A stretch of 28,285 nucleotides of DNA, taken from NCBI GenBank assembly GCA_027596945.1, contig JADGJH010000142.1, positions 1 to 28,285 on the forward strand, written 5' to 3'. This DNA comes from Physocladia obscura (Eukaryota; Chytridiomycota; Chytridiomycetes; Chytridiales; Chytriomycetaceae). A program made the position numbers and the translations under genes. The notes under the pieces were generated by a model. It did no database searches. It had not been told where the DNA came from and saw nothing but the letters and a program-made list of their open reading frames with translations. Shown here one piece after another: positions 9,783 through 20,227 of the stretch. The first letter of the stretch is position 1. Every line of letters begins with the position of its first letter.

Positions 9783-11321
9783 ATGCCACGTCAAACTCAG
9801 ATTATTACGGCGTTAGCTAAGTTTGTGCATCACAATATATTCTGGCTCTTGCTTGTCGTCGAAAAAGCTTTTTGTCTGCTACTCATTTATACCGTATCGT
9901 GTTGGTGTTACCGCTGTTCCTTCTTCTCAGCTGATATATTCATTAAAATCAGATACAAATATCGATTGGGATGCTTATATGCAGCAATCCTCGCAGTTTA
10001 TTGCGGGCGAACGAGATTACGCGCTTATTAAAGGTGATACTGGCCCGTTGGTGTAAGTACCCTATTCAATAATTATAAAGTAAATGCTAACGCTTATTTC
10101 CAGATATCCTGCCGGATTTCTCTACGTTTTTTCGCTCTTAAACTGGTTCACAGCTGGCGGATCCAGTATTGTTCTTGCCCAGTGGATTTACGCTGATTTT
10201 GCTGTTTTGACTCTTTTCATAGTTTTAACACTTTATTTGGCTTCCTCAAAGGTGTTCCACCTCTCGTTTTACTAGCAGTTAACTCTTATTTTGAAGATCC
10301 CTTGGTATGCGACAATATTCCTTGTTCTCTCGAAACGAATTCATTCAATCTTTATCCTTCGTCTTTTCAACGATCCCGTGGCAATGTTACCTCTCTACTT
10401 TTCAATACATGCACTCACAGCAGGACGATTCGCTGTCTCTGCAATCTTATTTTCCCTTGGAGTTTCAATCAAGATGAACGTTCTTTTATTTGCTCCTGCC
10501 TATGCATTTCTTATGTTCCAGTCTGTTGGTATCTGTGCAAGTATTGTGAATGCAGCACTAGCTGTGTCTGTCCAACTCGTACTCGCTGCTCCGTTCTTGA
10601 TTTCCGGCTTTTCAGCAAATTATTTTGCGAAAGCGTTTGAGTTTGGTCGACAGTTTTTGTTTGTTTGGACTGTTAATTGGCGCTTTGTTGGCGAAGATAC
10701 ATTTTTGAGCGATTGGTTTGCGCGACTTCTCTTGGTGCTGCATTTTTTTTTTCTTTTTTCGTTTATAATCAAATGGTCAGCTGGTTTTTCTGGACTCGTG
10801 TCAGTTTTAAAGAAGGGCTTCTCTTTCAAGCAGCAGAAAGATGTCATCTTGGATCCTGATTGTGAGTTTCCCGAACCCATGCTCTTCAAAAATTCGGAAG
10901 CCAATGCTAAATATTTATTGATCCAGATATCATGCTTGTAATGTTTACAACAAACTTGATTGGAATATTTTTTGCCCGTAGTTTGCATTACCAGTTCTAC
11001 TCTTGGTATTTTTACACCATCCCATACCTGCTCTTTAGAACTCAGTTTCACATCATTATAAAGTTGGTGAACACTTGCATCTGAATGGAGTCAATTCTGA
11101 CTAGTTTTTTTTTTTTTTTTTGTTTTTAATTAATTTTTTTNNNNNNNNNNTTTTTTTTTAGAACTGCTATTTTCGTTATAATTGAACTCTGCTGGAATAT
11201 ATATCCTTCAACGAAGTTTTCGTCGATTACACTATTTGTCTGCCATGCAATCCTTCTAGCAGCTTTGTTTGCTGCACCAACAGAGTCAAACGTTTTAGAG
11301 AAAAAGAAAAAAAATGAATGA
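9783..11321 (+). CDS. ALG3: Dol-P-Man:Man5GlcNAc2-PP-dolichol alpha-1,3-mannosyltransferase
   Basis: This ER membrane enzyme adds the sixth mannose to the lipid-linked N-glycan precursor, using dolichyl-phosphate mannose. Six exons (9783-9900, 9953-10052, 10104-10251, 10297-10861, 10927-11062, 11162-11321) give 408 residues, close to the usual ALG3 length. Family motifs appear in order: [14 protein letters not shown] (across intron 1), [20 protein letters not shown] (across intron 2), [42 protein letters not shown] and [11 protein letters not shown]. About ten hydrophobic segments are visible. The C-terminus is KKNE, a KKXX dilysine ER-retrieval signal. Introns 1 and 5 use the uncommon donor GTTGGT, chosen because only they keep the conserved blocks in frame. 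Intron 5 holds a poly-T run and a 10-N assembly gap. It shares a 41-bp upstream region with the broken minus-strand gene. Confidence 0.96.
11141..11150. other. Assembly gap (10 N)
   Basis: Ten N inside a long poly-T tract in intron 5 of ALG3. The true length of the tract is unknown. The coding frame on both sides is unaffected because the gap is intronic. Confidence 0.99.
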
Positions 11322-12424
11322 ACAGATGTGTTATTTCTACTTTATCTCTGACAGCTGCAGTAAATATTCAAATTCTCTACTACTGTTTTTCAACTTTGAA
11401 GGACAGGTAATGGTACTCTGAATTTGTAGAATAAAAAATAGCCATAAGCACTTGAAACTTTACTAAAGTTATAAACAGCTTAACAAAAGCAAAGAAATTT
11501 TGTAAGATTGCTGTCTGCATTTTCTGGTCGAAAATTTTGACAGCGGCGAGAAAGAAAATCTGTTGGAGTTTTGTTAAAAAGTTTTCAGTGTGGTAGCCAG
11601 ACCAGCAGCTCAGCCGTTATTCTTTTTGAAAATTTTTGAATTGATTAATGTTAAAAATAGAATTCTATATAGTACCACCAGGTATTGAACATGAAAACAG
11701 ACCACTGAGTGAAAGATAGTTCACAAATGCACAGAATAAATATTTTTCACTATATATAGTGAATGAAAATAAATTAGAAAATCTTTAATGCTTAATTTCT
11801 TGGATTACTAAATCGTTTTTCTGAGGCTCATTGTGTAACAGCAAAAAGAAATATTGGTATTAATTTTGTCAGTTTTCAGTTATTTCCAACAGAAATGAAA
11901 AATATATTTGGTTTTTGATTTTTTGTTATTATTATCATTTATGAAGGCAGAATGTAATTTTGTTAGAGTTTGCATGAAGATTGAGTCAGCAATTACAATG
12001 AAATGTGGTTTTGACAGTGGCACCACCACAGTAATAAAGATATGCACTTCAAACTTTATAGATTTATTAAAATAACTGTCTAAATGAATAACATAAGTTG
12101 TGAGATTTGCTTTTATTTTGATATACCTCAAATATTTTGTTTACTAAAATATTGTTTTGATATTGAGTGTACAACAAAAAAAAGAGAATAATTCTATTTG
12201 CCCTTCTTTTGATAAAACAATTCAAATATAATTTTATACAAAATCATCTGTTTTATTGAATATTGTTTAAACTGATAGTTGCAAGAAATTTATCAAATTT
12301 CCAGTTTTCAGAAATATCTCTCTTTGAACAGATTTCTGTCAAAGGAGTTATTTTTAAGAATGGAGAAGCTCAAAGTTCCAGCTTCATTTCCTAAATTTGA
12401 TTAAGAAAAAATTTAGTGTTATTG
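11322..12424. other. AT-rich intergenic/repeat sequence, no gene
   Basis: Downstream of ALG3 the sequence becomes AT-rich and CpG-poor with stops in all frames. I see no conserved motif, RNA gene or terminal repeat. It probably includes the ALG3 3' end in its first 100-200 bases and old mobile DNA beyond that. Confidence 0.5.
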
Positions 12425-12565
12425 GGAATGAGTGGGAGGGAAAAAACAAACTAATTTGGGAAAAAATGAACCACAAATCCCATTCTTTTTAATAAAAACA
12501 ACCACAATAACTACGAAACAAAGTCACAGCTTTTGAAGTTTACAATGAAAAGCTCATCCTCATGA

Positions 12566-14384
12566 ATGCGTACATTTGAACTGCACAAAAGCAAAAACAA
12601 GAGGATCTTTAGAGAGATTACCAACATTACAATAACTGATCATTCTATTTGTGAGGCAGCTGAAATTGTTGCAACTGAGCATGGGAAGACTGCAACTGCA
12701 GTGCAAGTAATCTATAACAGGATGAAAAATCACCCAGATCATACACATGCACAGAGAGTATTCTCTGATACTGAAGAAACAGTCTTTGTTATATTCTTAC
12801 AAACTCGAGCATTATCCCACCACCCAATGGCATGCATAAACTTTGGTACAAAGTTTCTGCAGAACGACACAAAAATGAAATCAACATTAAGAATTTGAAG
12901 GCAATCTCAGTGGAACACACCAGTTTATTTACTTTGGAGTCCATCAATACATGGGTAATTGATTTTGAACAGTGGATCATCAATAATTGCTACAGCTTGA
13001 AAAACATAATTAATGTCAACAAAATGAGAATTAAATTGCAAAACAATAACTTGCAGTCAAAAGCCCTTGTGCTGCCATCTATTGCCCATCCAAATGAACT
13101 TCATGGAGTAAGAAGCTTGTTTGGCAGCTTTATTCCTTTTTTGACAGCTAGTGGTGAGCGAGTTATGGATGTGTTTGTATCGCCACTGAAATATGGAAAC
13201 ACACAACTACCACATGAAAATGCATGATTACAAAATGATGGCATTACCCCAACATTCTTTGCATATAGTGAAATCAGATTCTTGACAGAGAAACAGTGGA
13301 AGCCTGTTTTGGAGGAGCTGAAGCATATTTGGTCAGTTTTGCATGAAGGTCTTACCCCAATTTTGATCTGCAATAATAGAGAGATTTTGCAACAAAGAAT
13401 TCTTAATGAGAATTCATTGTGAGACCACATAAAATTCCTTAAAACAATGTTTGAAAAACAAATACCTGATGCTTCAATGAAGAAGTACTTTACAAGAATT
13501 TTTGATAAGGATTTTATTTCATTAAGAGGAATTGTAAGAATTTTGTAGAGTCTCACAGTGAATTCTCATAAGAAATTTCTTGTTGCAAAATCTCTCCAAT
13601 CTCAGAATCCACAAAACAATTAATATTTTGACCTTATGCTTGGAGGCAAATATTCAAGGCTTCTTTCTGCCTGCAAATACTACCCAATTTCTTCAACCCT
13701 TGGACTGATTAATCGTTGTAAATATGAAAAACAAGGTCTGTTGGCTTTTTCAACAAAGGCAAAGTTTTGCTACTGATTCATTGGGAAAACTTGATGAAGA
13801 ACTCATCCCCATTACTCTAGAAGCTCACTTATGCATTACCTCAAAAATTATTACTGCTTTGTTTGAGCAAACAGGAATCTTTCCATTTGACCAAAAAAAG
13901 AATTGTCAAAACAGCAATGCTAAACATTAATGCTCAATCTGCCAATATTCAAAGTGCGCAAGAAGTTGCAAAGGCTGTGATTGATATCTTTGCAGCCTTG
14001 GGTGTTGGATCATCTGTTAAAAAGGTGCCAGTAAGTGGAAATAAGATTGTGGCAACTAATCAAGTATATACCTTTGATGGAGTTTGATCAGCGCAGCAAC
14101 AGGTTCTGGATAAAAAAAACAGCCAAAGCAGGTGCTATTGCAAAAAAAAAAGAAGACTGGGCAATGGCAAAAATCAATTGTGTAAATGCTTGTTTGGTCA
14201 AAAAACCTGTGGAATAATGTGACAGAGATCTAAACAGCAAACAATGCACTGTAAATTGACATTGCAGAAAGAACTGGTTTTGCACAGTTTGCAATCAATT
14301 TCGGCTATGCCCTCACTGCAAAGCTCACTGCAAAGCCCAAGCAGATGCTTGTAAACAGACTTGCAGATGAAATCACTGAAGATT
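12566..14384 (+). pseudogene. Pogo-like DDE transposase relic B
   Basis: The N-terminus has an HTH-psq-like segment (SICEAAEIVATEHG then AVQVIYNRMKNH), then a CENP-B-type second HTH (FSDTEETVFVIFL). After a frame change come LESINTWVIDFEQWI, INVNK and FIPFLTASGERVMDVFV, the pattern of the DDE_1 endonuclease. After another change come FLTEKQWKPVLEEL and LTPILICNN, then the MITE. Beyond it are the C-terminal DDE region (DEELIPITLEAHL, EQTGIFPFDQ), the YTFDG-VLDKK-like segment, and a zinc-ribbon remnant (NWFCTVC then LCPHC). Catalytic sites are lost: NVNK stands where NVDE is expected (about 13012-13023), CNN where CDN is expected (about 13369-13377), and LG where PLD is expected. Frameshifts, stops and the MITE make it dead. 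Confidence 0.75.
13379..13596. mobile_element. 218-bp MITE inserted in transposase relic B
   Basis: Left arm 13379-13425 pairs with right arm 13550-13596 as inverted repeats, 41 of 47 positions matching; both begin GAGAGATTTTGCAACAA at the outer end. The 124-bp core has no real ORF. Alignment with relic A supports an insertion: relic A runs straight from the LICEN codons into GAATCCAAAACA, while in relic B these flanks are separated by exactly this segment. The parent transposon is unknown and differs from the host element's own ends. Confidence 0.75.
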
Positions 14385-14573
14385 GATGACTCTCTATCCC
14401 CATCTCTTAGGATTATTCCTTTCTTTCTGTTATGTGCATTTTAAATAAAATTGTATAACTATCTTTATTCTTTATTCTTAGATACTGATGGCTGGCTTTA
14501 AACTGCCTGCAGACAACGTTTTGTTGTGGTTTGTTTTTCCCCAAATTGGTTGTTTTTTCCCTGCTGCTCAATG

Positions 14574-15437
14574 ATTTAAATGAAGCACAAATTTGAGCAT
14601 TTTATTCAAAAGTTCTATTCTTAGAAAAATAAGCAATAAGTTTTGAACCAAAATTAAATTAATATGCAAAAAACTGTTCAAAGTAAATCTACAGGTGTAG
14701 AATTTGACACAGATGGAAGCTGCTTGCTGTAAGTTCAACAAATAATTACACTGCAACAAGTACCCAGCTTTGTAAATGAGAGTTGAATATTTGTGTTCCT
14801 GCTGTAAGAGAAGAACCTTTTTTTAAACATTATAATACAACTTCTGCAATAAAAGACTTTTTGCATAAATTTGTGGTGCAAACAAAATTTATTTATGCAG
14901 TGATGAAAAAGTTCTCAAATAAGTTGTACCATTTAGTTACATTTCCTGTTGTTTTGTCACTTGAGTATGCAACAGGTAAGTTCACAACTTCAACTTCACT
15001 TGCTGTTACAGAACAACTTTAATATTTATATGAACATCTTTGTCCATATTAGTTTGACTTGCTCTATACTCAATCTCTGCTGTTTTCCAAACAGCAGCAC
15101 AAATAACGCTGCAAAAGACTTTGATGGAAACAGACTGAATAGGCTATCAACAGTAAGTCCATTCAGGTTTGTAGGATTGTTTTCCTAAATTCCATCACTG
15201 TCATTGAAATCATTCAAATCTTCCACCAATTTGTCGAAATGAGGATTGCCATTGTCATCCAAATCAGAATTATTGCAATCTTCAACACTTTTATTTGCAT
15301 CATTTTGATCATTTTTTGCGTGATTCTCTGCAATTTCAGGTTGACTGACATCTTCAATCACATCAATGCCATATTGCCAGAAAATGAAAATGAATGTACA
15401 AGATACAGAGTCTTTTATTTCAGACGTGAGCTTAAAA
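14574..15437. other. CpG-poor repeat-rich DNA with an acidic ORF relic on minus
   Basis: No gene I would call. On minus, 15445-15185 is an 86-residue open frame that is strongly acidic (Asn/Asp-rich, ending LNDFNDSDGI). It has no partner frames or conserved motif and may be a remnant of a transposon-encoded protein. Short plus-strand frames at 14783-15022 and 14949-15188 overlap each other and show no family signature. Confidence 0.4.
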
Positions 15438-15579
15438 AAATCCAAAAAAATATGAACCTGATACTTTCCTGCAGTAAAAGATTGACTGTAAAGTTTGGAA
15501 GTAAAATTTTATAAGCTGCTTCAGTTATGAGCAAACAAATTTTGAAAAATTTTATGACAGTTTTATATGGCTGTATGTT
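15438..15579 (+). repeat. About 142-bp direct repeat, first copy
   Basis: Runs from AATCCAAAAAAATATGAACC to GGCTGTATGTT. It matches 15736-15879 in the same orientation at roughly 93%. Confidence 0.85.
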
Positions 15580-15735
15580 GGAATGTGACTGTGGAGCACT
15601 TTTTAACTCTGTTCTGTCCTAAAAATAAAACATACTTTTTCCTCCTTGAAATCTCTTCCATCGTCTGTCCTCAACTGACTGACTCCTCAAGGCCCTGCTC
15701 CTGCGTCTCCCACACTCCCATCAGCACTTTTCACC
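15580..15735. other. 156-bp spacer between direct repeats, pyrimidine-rich
   Basis: This short spacer is less AT-rich than its surroundings (CTCCTCAAGG, CCCTGCTCCTGCGTCTCCC) and contains CpG, whereas the repeats on either side do not. It has no ORF or RNA structure that I recognise. Confidence 0.5.
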
Positions 15736-15879
15736 AAAAATCCAAAAAAATATGAACCTGATACTTTTCCTCAGTAAAAGTTTGACAGTAAAGTTTGGAA
15801 GTGAAATTTTATAAGCTGCTTCAGTTATGAACAAATAAATTTTGAAAAATTTGATGACTGTTTTATATGGCTGTATGTT
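15736..15879 (+). repeat. About 142-bp direct repeat, second copy
   Basis: Second copy of 15438-15579, with scattered substitutions and one shifted T near ACTTTTCCTC. Similarity stops at GGCTGTATGTT. Confidence 0.85.
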
Positions 15880-16480
15880 CAACGTATGAGCCTATATTTT
15901 CATATTAAAAAAAATTTTTAAAAAATATAGAAAGAAAGTTCATTTATTTTGAATGGAAAACAAGTAAAAATTCAAAGCAGAACTTGACACACATGAAAAA
16001 ATAGAGAAAAAAAAACCAAAATCAGAGTTGCAAAGTGTTAATCAGTGAGCTCAAGAGTGAAAATCAGAGCATCAGAGGAAAAATTGAAGTTACAGGTGGT
16101 TGATCAAAATAACACAATAATGAGAAAGGTTGCACAAAGAGCTAGTATGATACACTAAGGAGCTATAAAGGACTTACCAGGAGCAGCAGGGTAGCAAAAA
16201 ATTGGCACTGGGGTATGGTACTGTACTGGTTTTTGTGTTCTGTATGCTCAATATAAAATTGTGGGTTTTTTTATGACACCATGTGATTCGCAACGAAAAA
16301 ATAAAACAAATATTTGTTCCACTTGGCAGATGGGAAATAGTTTATACATTTCTAATAGATCTGAAAAAAAGAAGGAAAACAAATTTATTAGCTTTATTCA
16401 AGAAGTATAAATGTTGTTTATTCGAACAAATAATTAAATTAGTATTTGTCGGACGGTAAAAGAACAAGCAAAATTGATAT
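15880..16480. other. AT-rich intergenic sequence, including the NDUFB3 3' side
   Basis: No gene seen. From about 16270 CpG reappears and the composition changes toward that of the gene island. The last 100-150 bases are probably the 3' untranslated region of the minus-strand NDUFB3 gene. Confidence 0.5.
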
Positions 16481-17037
16481 TTAGTGGTGGTGATGTTCCT
16501 TGGCGAGTCTGGCGTTTCTTTCTTCAGTCCATTTTGCCCATGCTTCCGTTTCTTCCTTTCCAGGACCTTGAGTCCAGTACCTTTTCGCAAAATAAAATAT
16601 TAAAGCAGTGGTGAAGATGAATAGAGATAAATCAAATCACACCAATGGTCATACGCCAAGTAGATTGTAAAGGCGACAGTAGCAATGCCAAAGCCGGGAA
16701 AGATTGCGCGATTTCTACGACCGGCAGCCCAGAACGGATCATTGCGCCAGGCATCACGGCGTGCCCAGGGATCCTTGCCTCCAACAGTTGCGTTGTGAAT
16801 TAACGGAACATTTGGGCGCAGCTTGTCGAACGGGAAGAGGCCTGCGTATGTGTATTTGCCCAAATGTAAGTGTGCGTGTGCGTGTGCGTATAGTATATTG
16901 TATCATTTTGTATCATATTGCAGAGTCATTACGAAAATAAACACTCACGAAATTCTGCAGAAAACAAGGGGTTTTAGCTTGAAGTAAACAACAGTGCAGG
17001 CCAGCGAAGAAGAATGACAAAACAAACCACTCGGCAT
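16481..17037 (-). CDS. NDUFB3: Mitochondrial complex I accessory subunit B12 (NDUFB3-like)
   Basis: Small single-pass inner-membrane subunit of NADH:ubiquinone oxidoreductase. Secure exons on minus are 16841-16643 and 16580-16481, joined by a 62-bp intron (GTGTGA...AAAAG) that restores AYDHW+YWTQGPGKEE. The signature is GGKDPWARRDAWRNDPFW, matching the DPW-R-EAWR motif of the family. A hydrophobic span (FPGFGIATVAFTIYLAY) follows, then a charged tail ending HHHH; human NDUFB3 also ends in His residues. The 5' end is inferred: a 10-nt exon at 17037-17028 (ATG CCG AGT G) spliced over 186 bp with a GTTTGT donor, the same donor used by the neighbouring plus-strand gene, gives 102 residues. A better GTGAGT donor at about 16968 does not join in frame, so the start needs transcript evidence. 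It is divergent from the PAM2 gene. Confidence 0.85.
16867..16890 (+). repeat. GTGTGC microsatellite
   Basis: Short tandem run of GTGTGC units lying in the proposed first intron of NDUFB3. Confidence 0.7.
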
Positions 17038-17268
17038 TTCAGTCAGCTGAAGGATTTTGACTACTTCTCTTTTCTCTTTTTCTCCAAAACTTGACAAACC
17101 AAACCTTTAAACCTATAGCTCCTTCCCTTAATAATACCAAGAAACCAATCCGATCTGCACCAATCTCAATCACAATTCGATCCTGACCAAATAACGCAAG
17201 TTCAGTGGCAAACTTGTAGCAAAACGCACCGTCAAATTCAACTAAAAGAAGCTGAACAGAAGTAATCA
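17038..17268. promoter_or_regulatory. Shared divergent intergenic region
   Basis: This 231-bp gap separates the inferred starts of NDUFB3 (minus) and the PAM2/CCCH gene (plus), so both promoters must lie here. I see no firm TATA box or named operator. The assignment rests on gene geometry only. Confidence 0.45.
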
Positions 17269-20031
17269 ATGTTGCTGGAGCAAAACAAATATGTGCGTGG
17301 ATTGGCGCTGGGCCTCGTTGCACTTGCAGCCGTAGTTATTGTTGCGCGGGTTGCCGCAGTCGTTGTAATGCCCGCGAAAGCAAAGCCATCCAAAAAGTCC
17401 AAGCACAATAAGAAACGGGCATCGTCAAAGCTGCACATATCCTCAAACACATCAATAGTCACAAGAACAACCACAGCCATTACAACAGCAAATACAGCAA
17501 ATACAGCAACAACAGTTTCTCCTTTAGCATCAGCCAGCACCTCTGCTGCAGCCTCCCTTGCCGATGCTCAACCAGGTACCCCGCTTCTTGTTCGCTATAA
17601 TTCTTCCTCCTTCAGATTTCCAGCGTCCATAGAAAATAAGTCTCCAAACGCGTCGAAAAAAAATATTGCGACCGCTGCTCAAGCTGGAGCTTCAGCGATA
17701 TTTTCTGTGAAGTCGTTCCACACTACCAACTCAGATGGTCAAAAAGAAATCCCATATGGTTTGTGAATCTCCCGTTGTTTTTTCTTCTTTTGTCACTCCA
17801 TATGCTGACAAATTCAAACTCTCGTATTTTAGAAAAACTTGCGGAAACAGTGGTTCAAGTCGCTATATCAACCCCTTCCTCCTCAGTTCGGATCGGTTCA
17901 ATTTTGATGACTGATCCTATCAAGTCAGCTTCATTTGTGGTTTCGCCGGCAAATACGGTAACTGACTGCGTTAAAGAGCCCTTGCGCAGCCCATCTCGTA
18001 AAAACTCAGAGGCTAGTTCTTCTCAACCAAGATATGGTCTCGATTTTCACGATGTTGGGACATTGGCGACAATTGTCGCTATCAACGGCTCTGCTATTTT
18101 CTCAAATCTTTCTGAAACTAAAGTTTCGGAAGTAACTGAGGAAGAAAACGTCCGTGGTCGATTAAAGTGCGCGGTGTCTTTCAACAGTATGAAGGAGAAA
18201 TCCCCCCAAATATCTGCACTAGCTTGCCTTCCATTATCGGCAATTACAGAAATCAGCATAACATCTGCATCTCGATCGGTATCACCCAGCAAAAAATTCT
18301 CCATTTTATCTAAAATACCTGTTCCACAAACAATTTCAATATTGCCACAATCTGTTGACAGAGAAAAGGCACCAGAACCAGCTGTAACATCGCACTCTCC
18401 AGTTCGAACCTCTGTACTTCCCACACTTCCAGAACCAGTTGCAAACAGACAAGAAAAGACAGTGAAAGTAATTGCAAGAGCCAAGAGCCCAGAATCAACT
18501 AAAAAAGTATTATCGTCCATCGCAACTGTTACAGAGACAAAAATTCTGGAATCATCTGGGCAACCCAAAGTACGTCAGTCACCGTCCGAACAAACAAGTA
18601 AAGTAAAAAAAGCAGAGTATGCCATAATGAAGTCCAAGTCTCTCGATACTGTTCTTTCAAGTACTGTGCCAAAATCGTCGGAACCGTCGGCTCTTAGATC
18701 AAACACGCCCGAGACAACGAGGTCACCACAAATCGCTGCTACTCCACTTGTTAAAAAAGTTCAAGGTTTACAGCAAGTAATCACGCCAGAAGCATCTCTT
18801 AACAGCGCCTATCAGTCTCCATCAACTTCACCAGCACAAGTCTACTCTGGATCAAAATATCCAGTGGATGGAGAAAAATCAACCGAACAAACATCAACTG
18901 TAGCAGCATATCGATCAAAGAGTCCACAACTTTCTATACCTGGATCAGTTTCAAACACATCAATAGCGTGTGCTTTGAGTCCATCATCTGTCAACCGATT
19001 AAACTCACCAACTGAAATAACTGCCTCGTTTGTAGCACCTAAACGGAACTCTGAAGATTTTGTTGCATCTACCATTCCAGTTGTTAAAAAAAAGAGTTCA
19101 GAGCTTCATGTTAATGCCAAAGAATTTGTGCCAACAGTTAGCTTGGATTCAGATGCACCTGCAGTCTCCACAACTCTTCGTGTTACTGCGCAAGAATTTG
19201 TTCCTTTCAACTGTGAGTTGTTTTTGTATTTTATTTTGTTTTATTTTTGACAGTTACAGACTAAATTATCTCAAAGTTTCGACAACGGAAGAATCATCGC
19301 CCACAAGTTCATCAACTTCTCTTAGAGCCACGGCAATAGAGTTTACCCCGGGTGAATATGGTGATGATGAGACATACACAAACGATGAAGAGTATATGTC
19401 TCCCCCATTCCTTGGTGGAGACCCAACGGAAGCCTACAACCCGTACGCATCTACGTCTTCCACAGGCTCGACAATAGATGGATATTACGGAGATTATGGC
19501 AACAATATGATTGATCCAAATGTTGCAATTTGGGATCCGATATCCGGTACATATGTGTATGTGGATGGATATGGATATGATAGCGAATATATTCCTCCAA
19601 ATAGCGGTATTCAAATAACTGGCAGCAGCGAATACGTTAATAACAACGGCGGTGTAAGCAACTCTAGCAGACGGGGATCTACCCGTGGAGGAAAAGGATT
19701 CCGTAGTGGAAATGGACAGAAGAGACAAGGCAACGGGACCGGAAACGGTAATCGTAAAAAGTCTGGCAGCGGCTATGGTTCAAATGGAAGTGGAGCACCC
19801 AGTGGACCGACTCTTGCAGACTTCATCAAAGTCGATAAAAAGAAGGGTGTCGTTGTGGCTGTTGCGGATACTGTTAAAGCACCAAAAATTCAAGCAAATC
19901 TTGTAAAATGTGACAGAGTTGGATGTGAGAATTCGTTATGTGAGCTGCTTCATCCAACTGAGGTGTGCAAGTTTTATCCAAACTGTAGGAGTGGAGATGC
20001 GTGTCTTTATATTCACAAACACGTTGATTAA
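17269..20031 (+). CDS. Predicted membrane-anchored protein with three PAM2 motifs and two CCCH zinc fingers
   Basis: Three exons (17269-17758, 17833-19212, 19277-20031) give 874 residues. Intron 1 has a GTTTGT donor and GCTGAC branch; intron 2 has GTGAGT and an ACTAAAT branch. Residues about 10-34 form one strong hydrophobic segment followed by a Lys-rich patch (PAKAKPSKKSKHNKK), typical of a signal anchor. Residues 40-580 are Ser/Thr/Pro-rich and probably disordered. Three motifs match the PAM2 consensus (L-x3-A-x-E-F-x-P), which binds the MLLE domain of poly(A)-binding protein: LHVNAKEFVP (588-597), LRVTAQEFVP (612-621) and LRATAIEFTP (639-648). A Tyr/Gly-rich then Arg/Gly-rich stretch follows. 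Two CCCH fingers of Nab2 spacing (C-x4-C-x4-C-x3-H and C-x5-C-x5-C-x3-H) fill 835-870. A role in tethering poly(A) mRNPs to a membrane is inferred. No named family is recognised for the whole protein. Confidence 0.85.
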
Positions 20032-20227
20032 CTTCACAAAAAGCCTGCTGTGTTATTTTCTTGGATTCTGCAGTGATGCGTTGTTTGTTTGTTTGTTTTT
20101 TGTTTCGTTTTGTTTACCTCTTTGTTTACTTTTTTTTTCCTTTAATTTTCTCGGTTATTCAGTGATATTCTTTTTGGTGTGCGTGTTGAGTTTTTTCTCG
20201 TAACAAGATGATTTGGGATTTATTTTT

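Larger units (their letters stand above)
12425..14573 (+). mobile_element. Pogo-like DNA transposon B, about 2.1 kb, with terminal inverted repeats
   Basis: The left end (AGGGAAAAAACAAAC then AATTTGGGAAAAA then AACCACAA, 12438-12477) matches the reverse complement of the right end (AGGGAAAAAACAACC then AATTTGGGGAAAAAC then AACCACAA, 14524-14562). There is one gap and a few mismatches, and weaker similarity (AATGAG/ATTGAG) extends outwards. Between them lies transposase relic B with a 218-bp MITE inserted in it. The element is therefore recognisable from end to end but inactive. TA target-site duplications are expected for this class; TA/AT dinucleotides lie near both ends but I cannot fix the exact terminus. 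Confidence 0.7.

Noticed and set aside
10620..11051. Minus-strand 143-codon open frame
   Set aside because: Exact antisense shadow of ALG3 exons 4-5, whose plus-strand motifs are unmistakable.
15239..15514. Plus-strand 91-codon Ile-rich frame resembling a membrane peptide
   Set aside because: It is the complement of an acidic low-complexity frame and runs into a dispersed repeat; no independent support.
18047..18568. Minus-strand 173-codon open frame
   Set aside because: Antisense shadow of the Ser/Thr-rich part of the PAM2/CCCH gene; composition follows from the sense strand.
19312..19728. Minus-strand 138-codon frame
   Set aside because: Antisense to the Tyr/Gly-rich exon 3 of the PAM2/CCCH gene.
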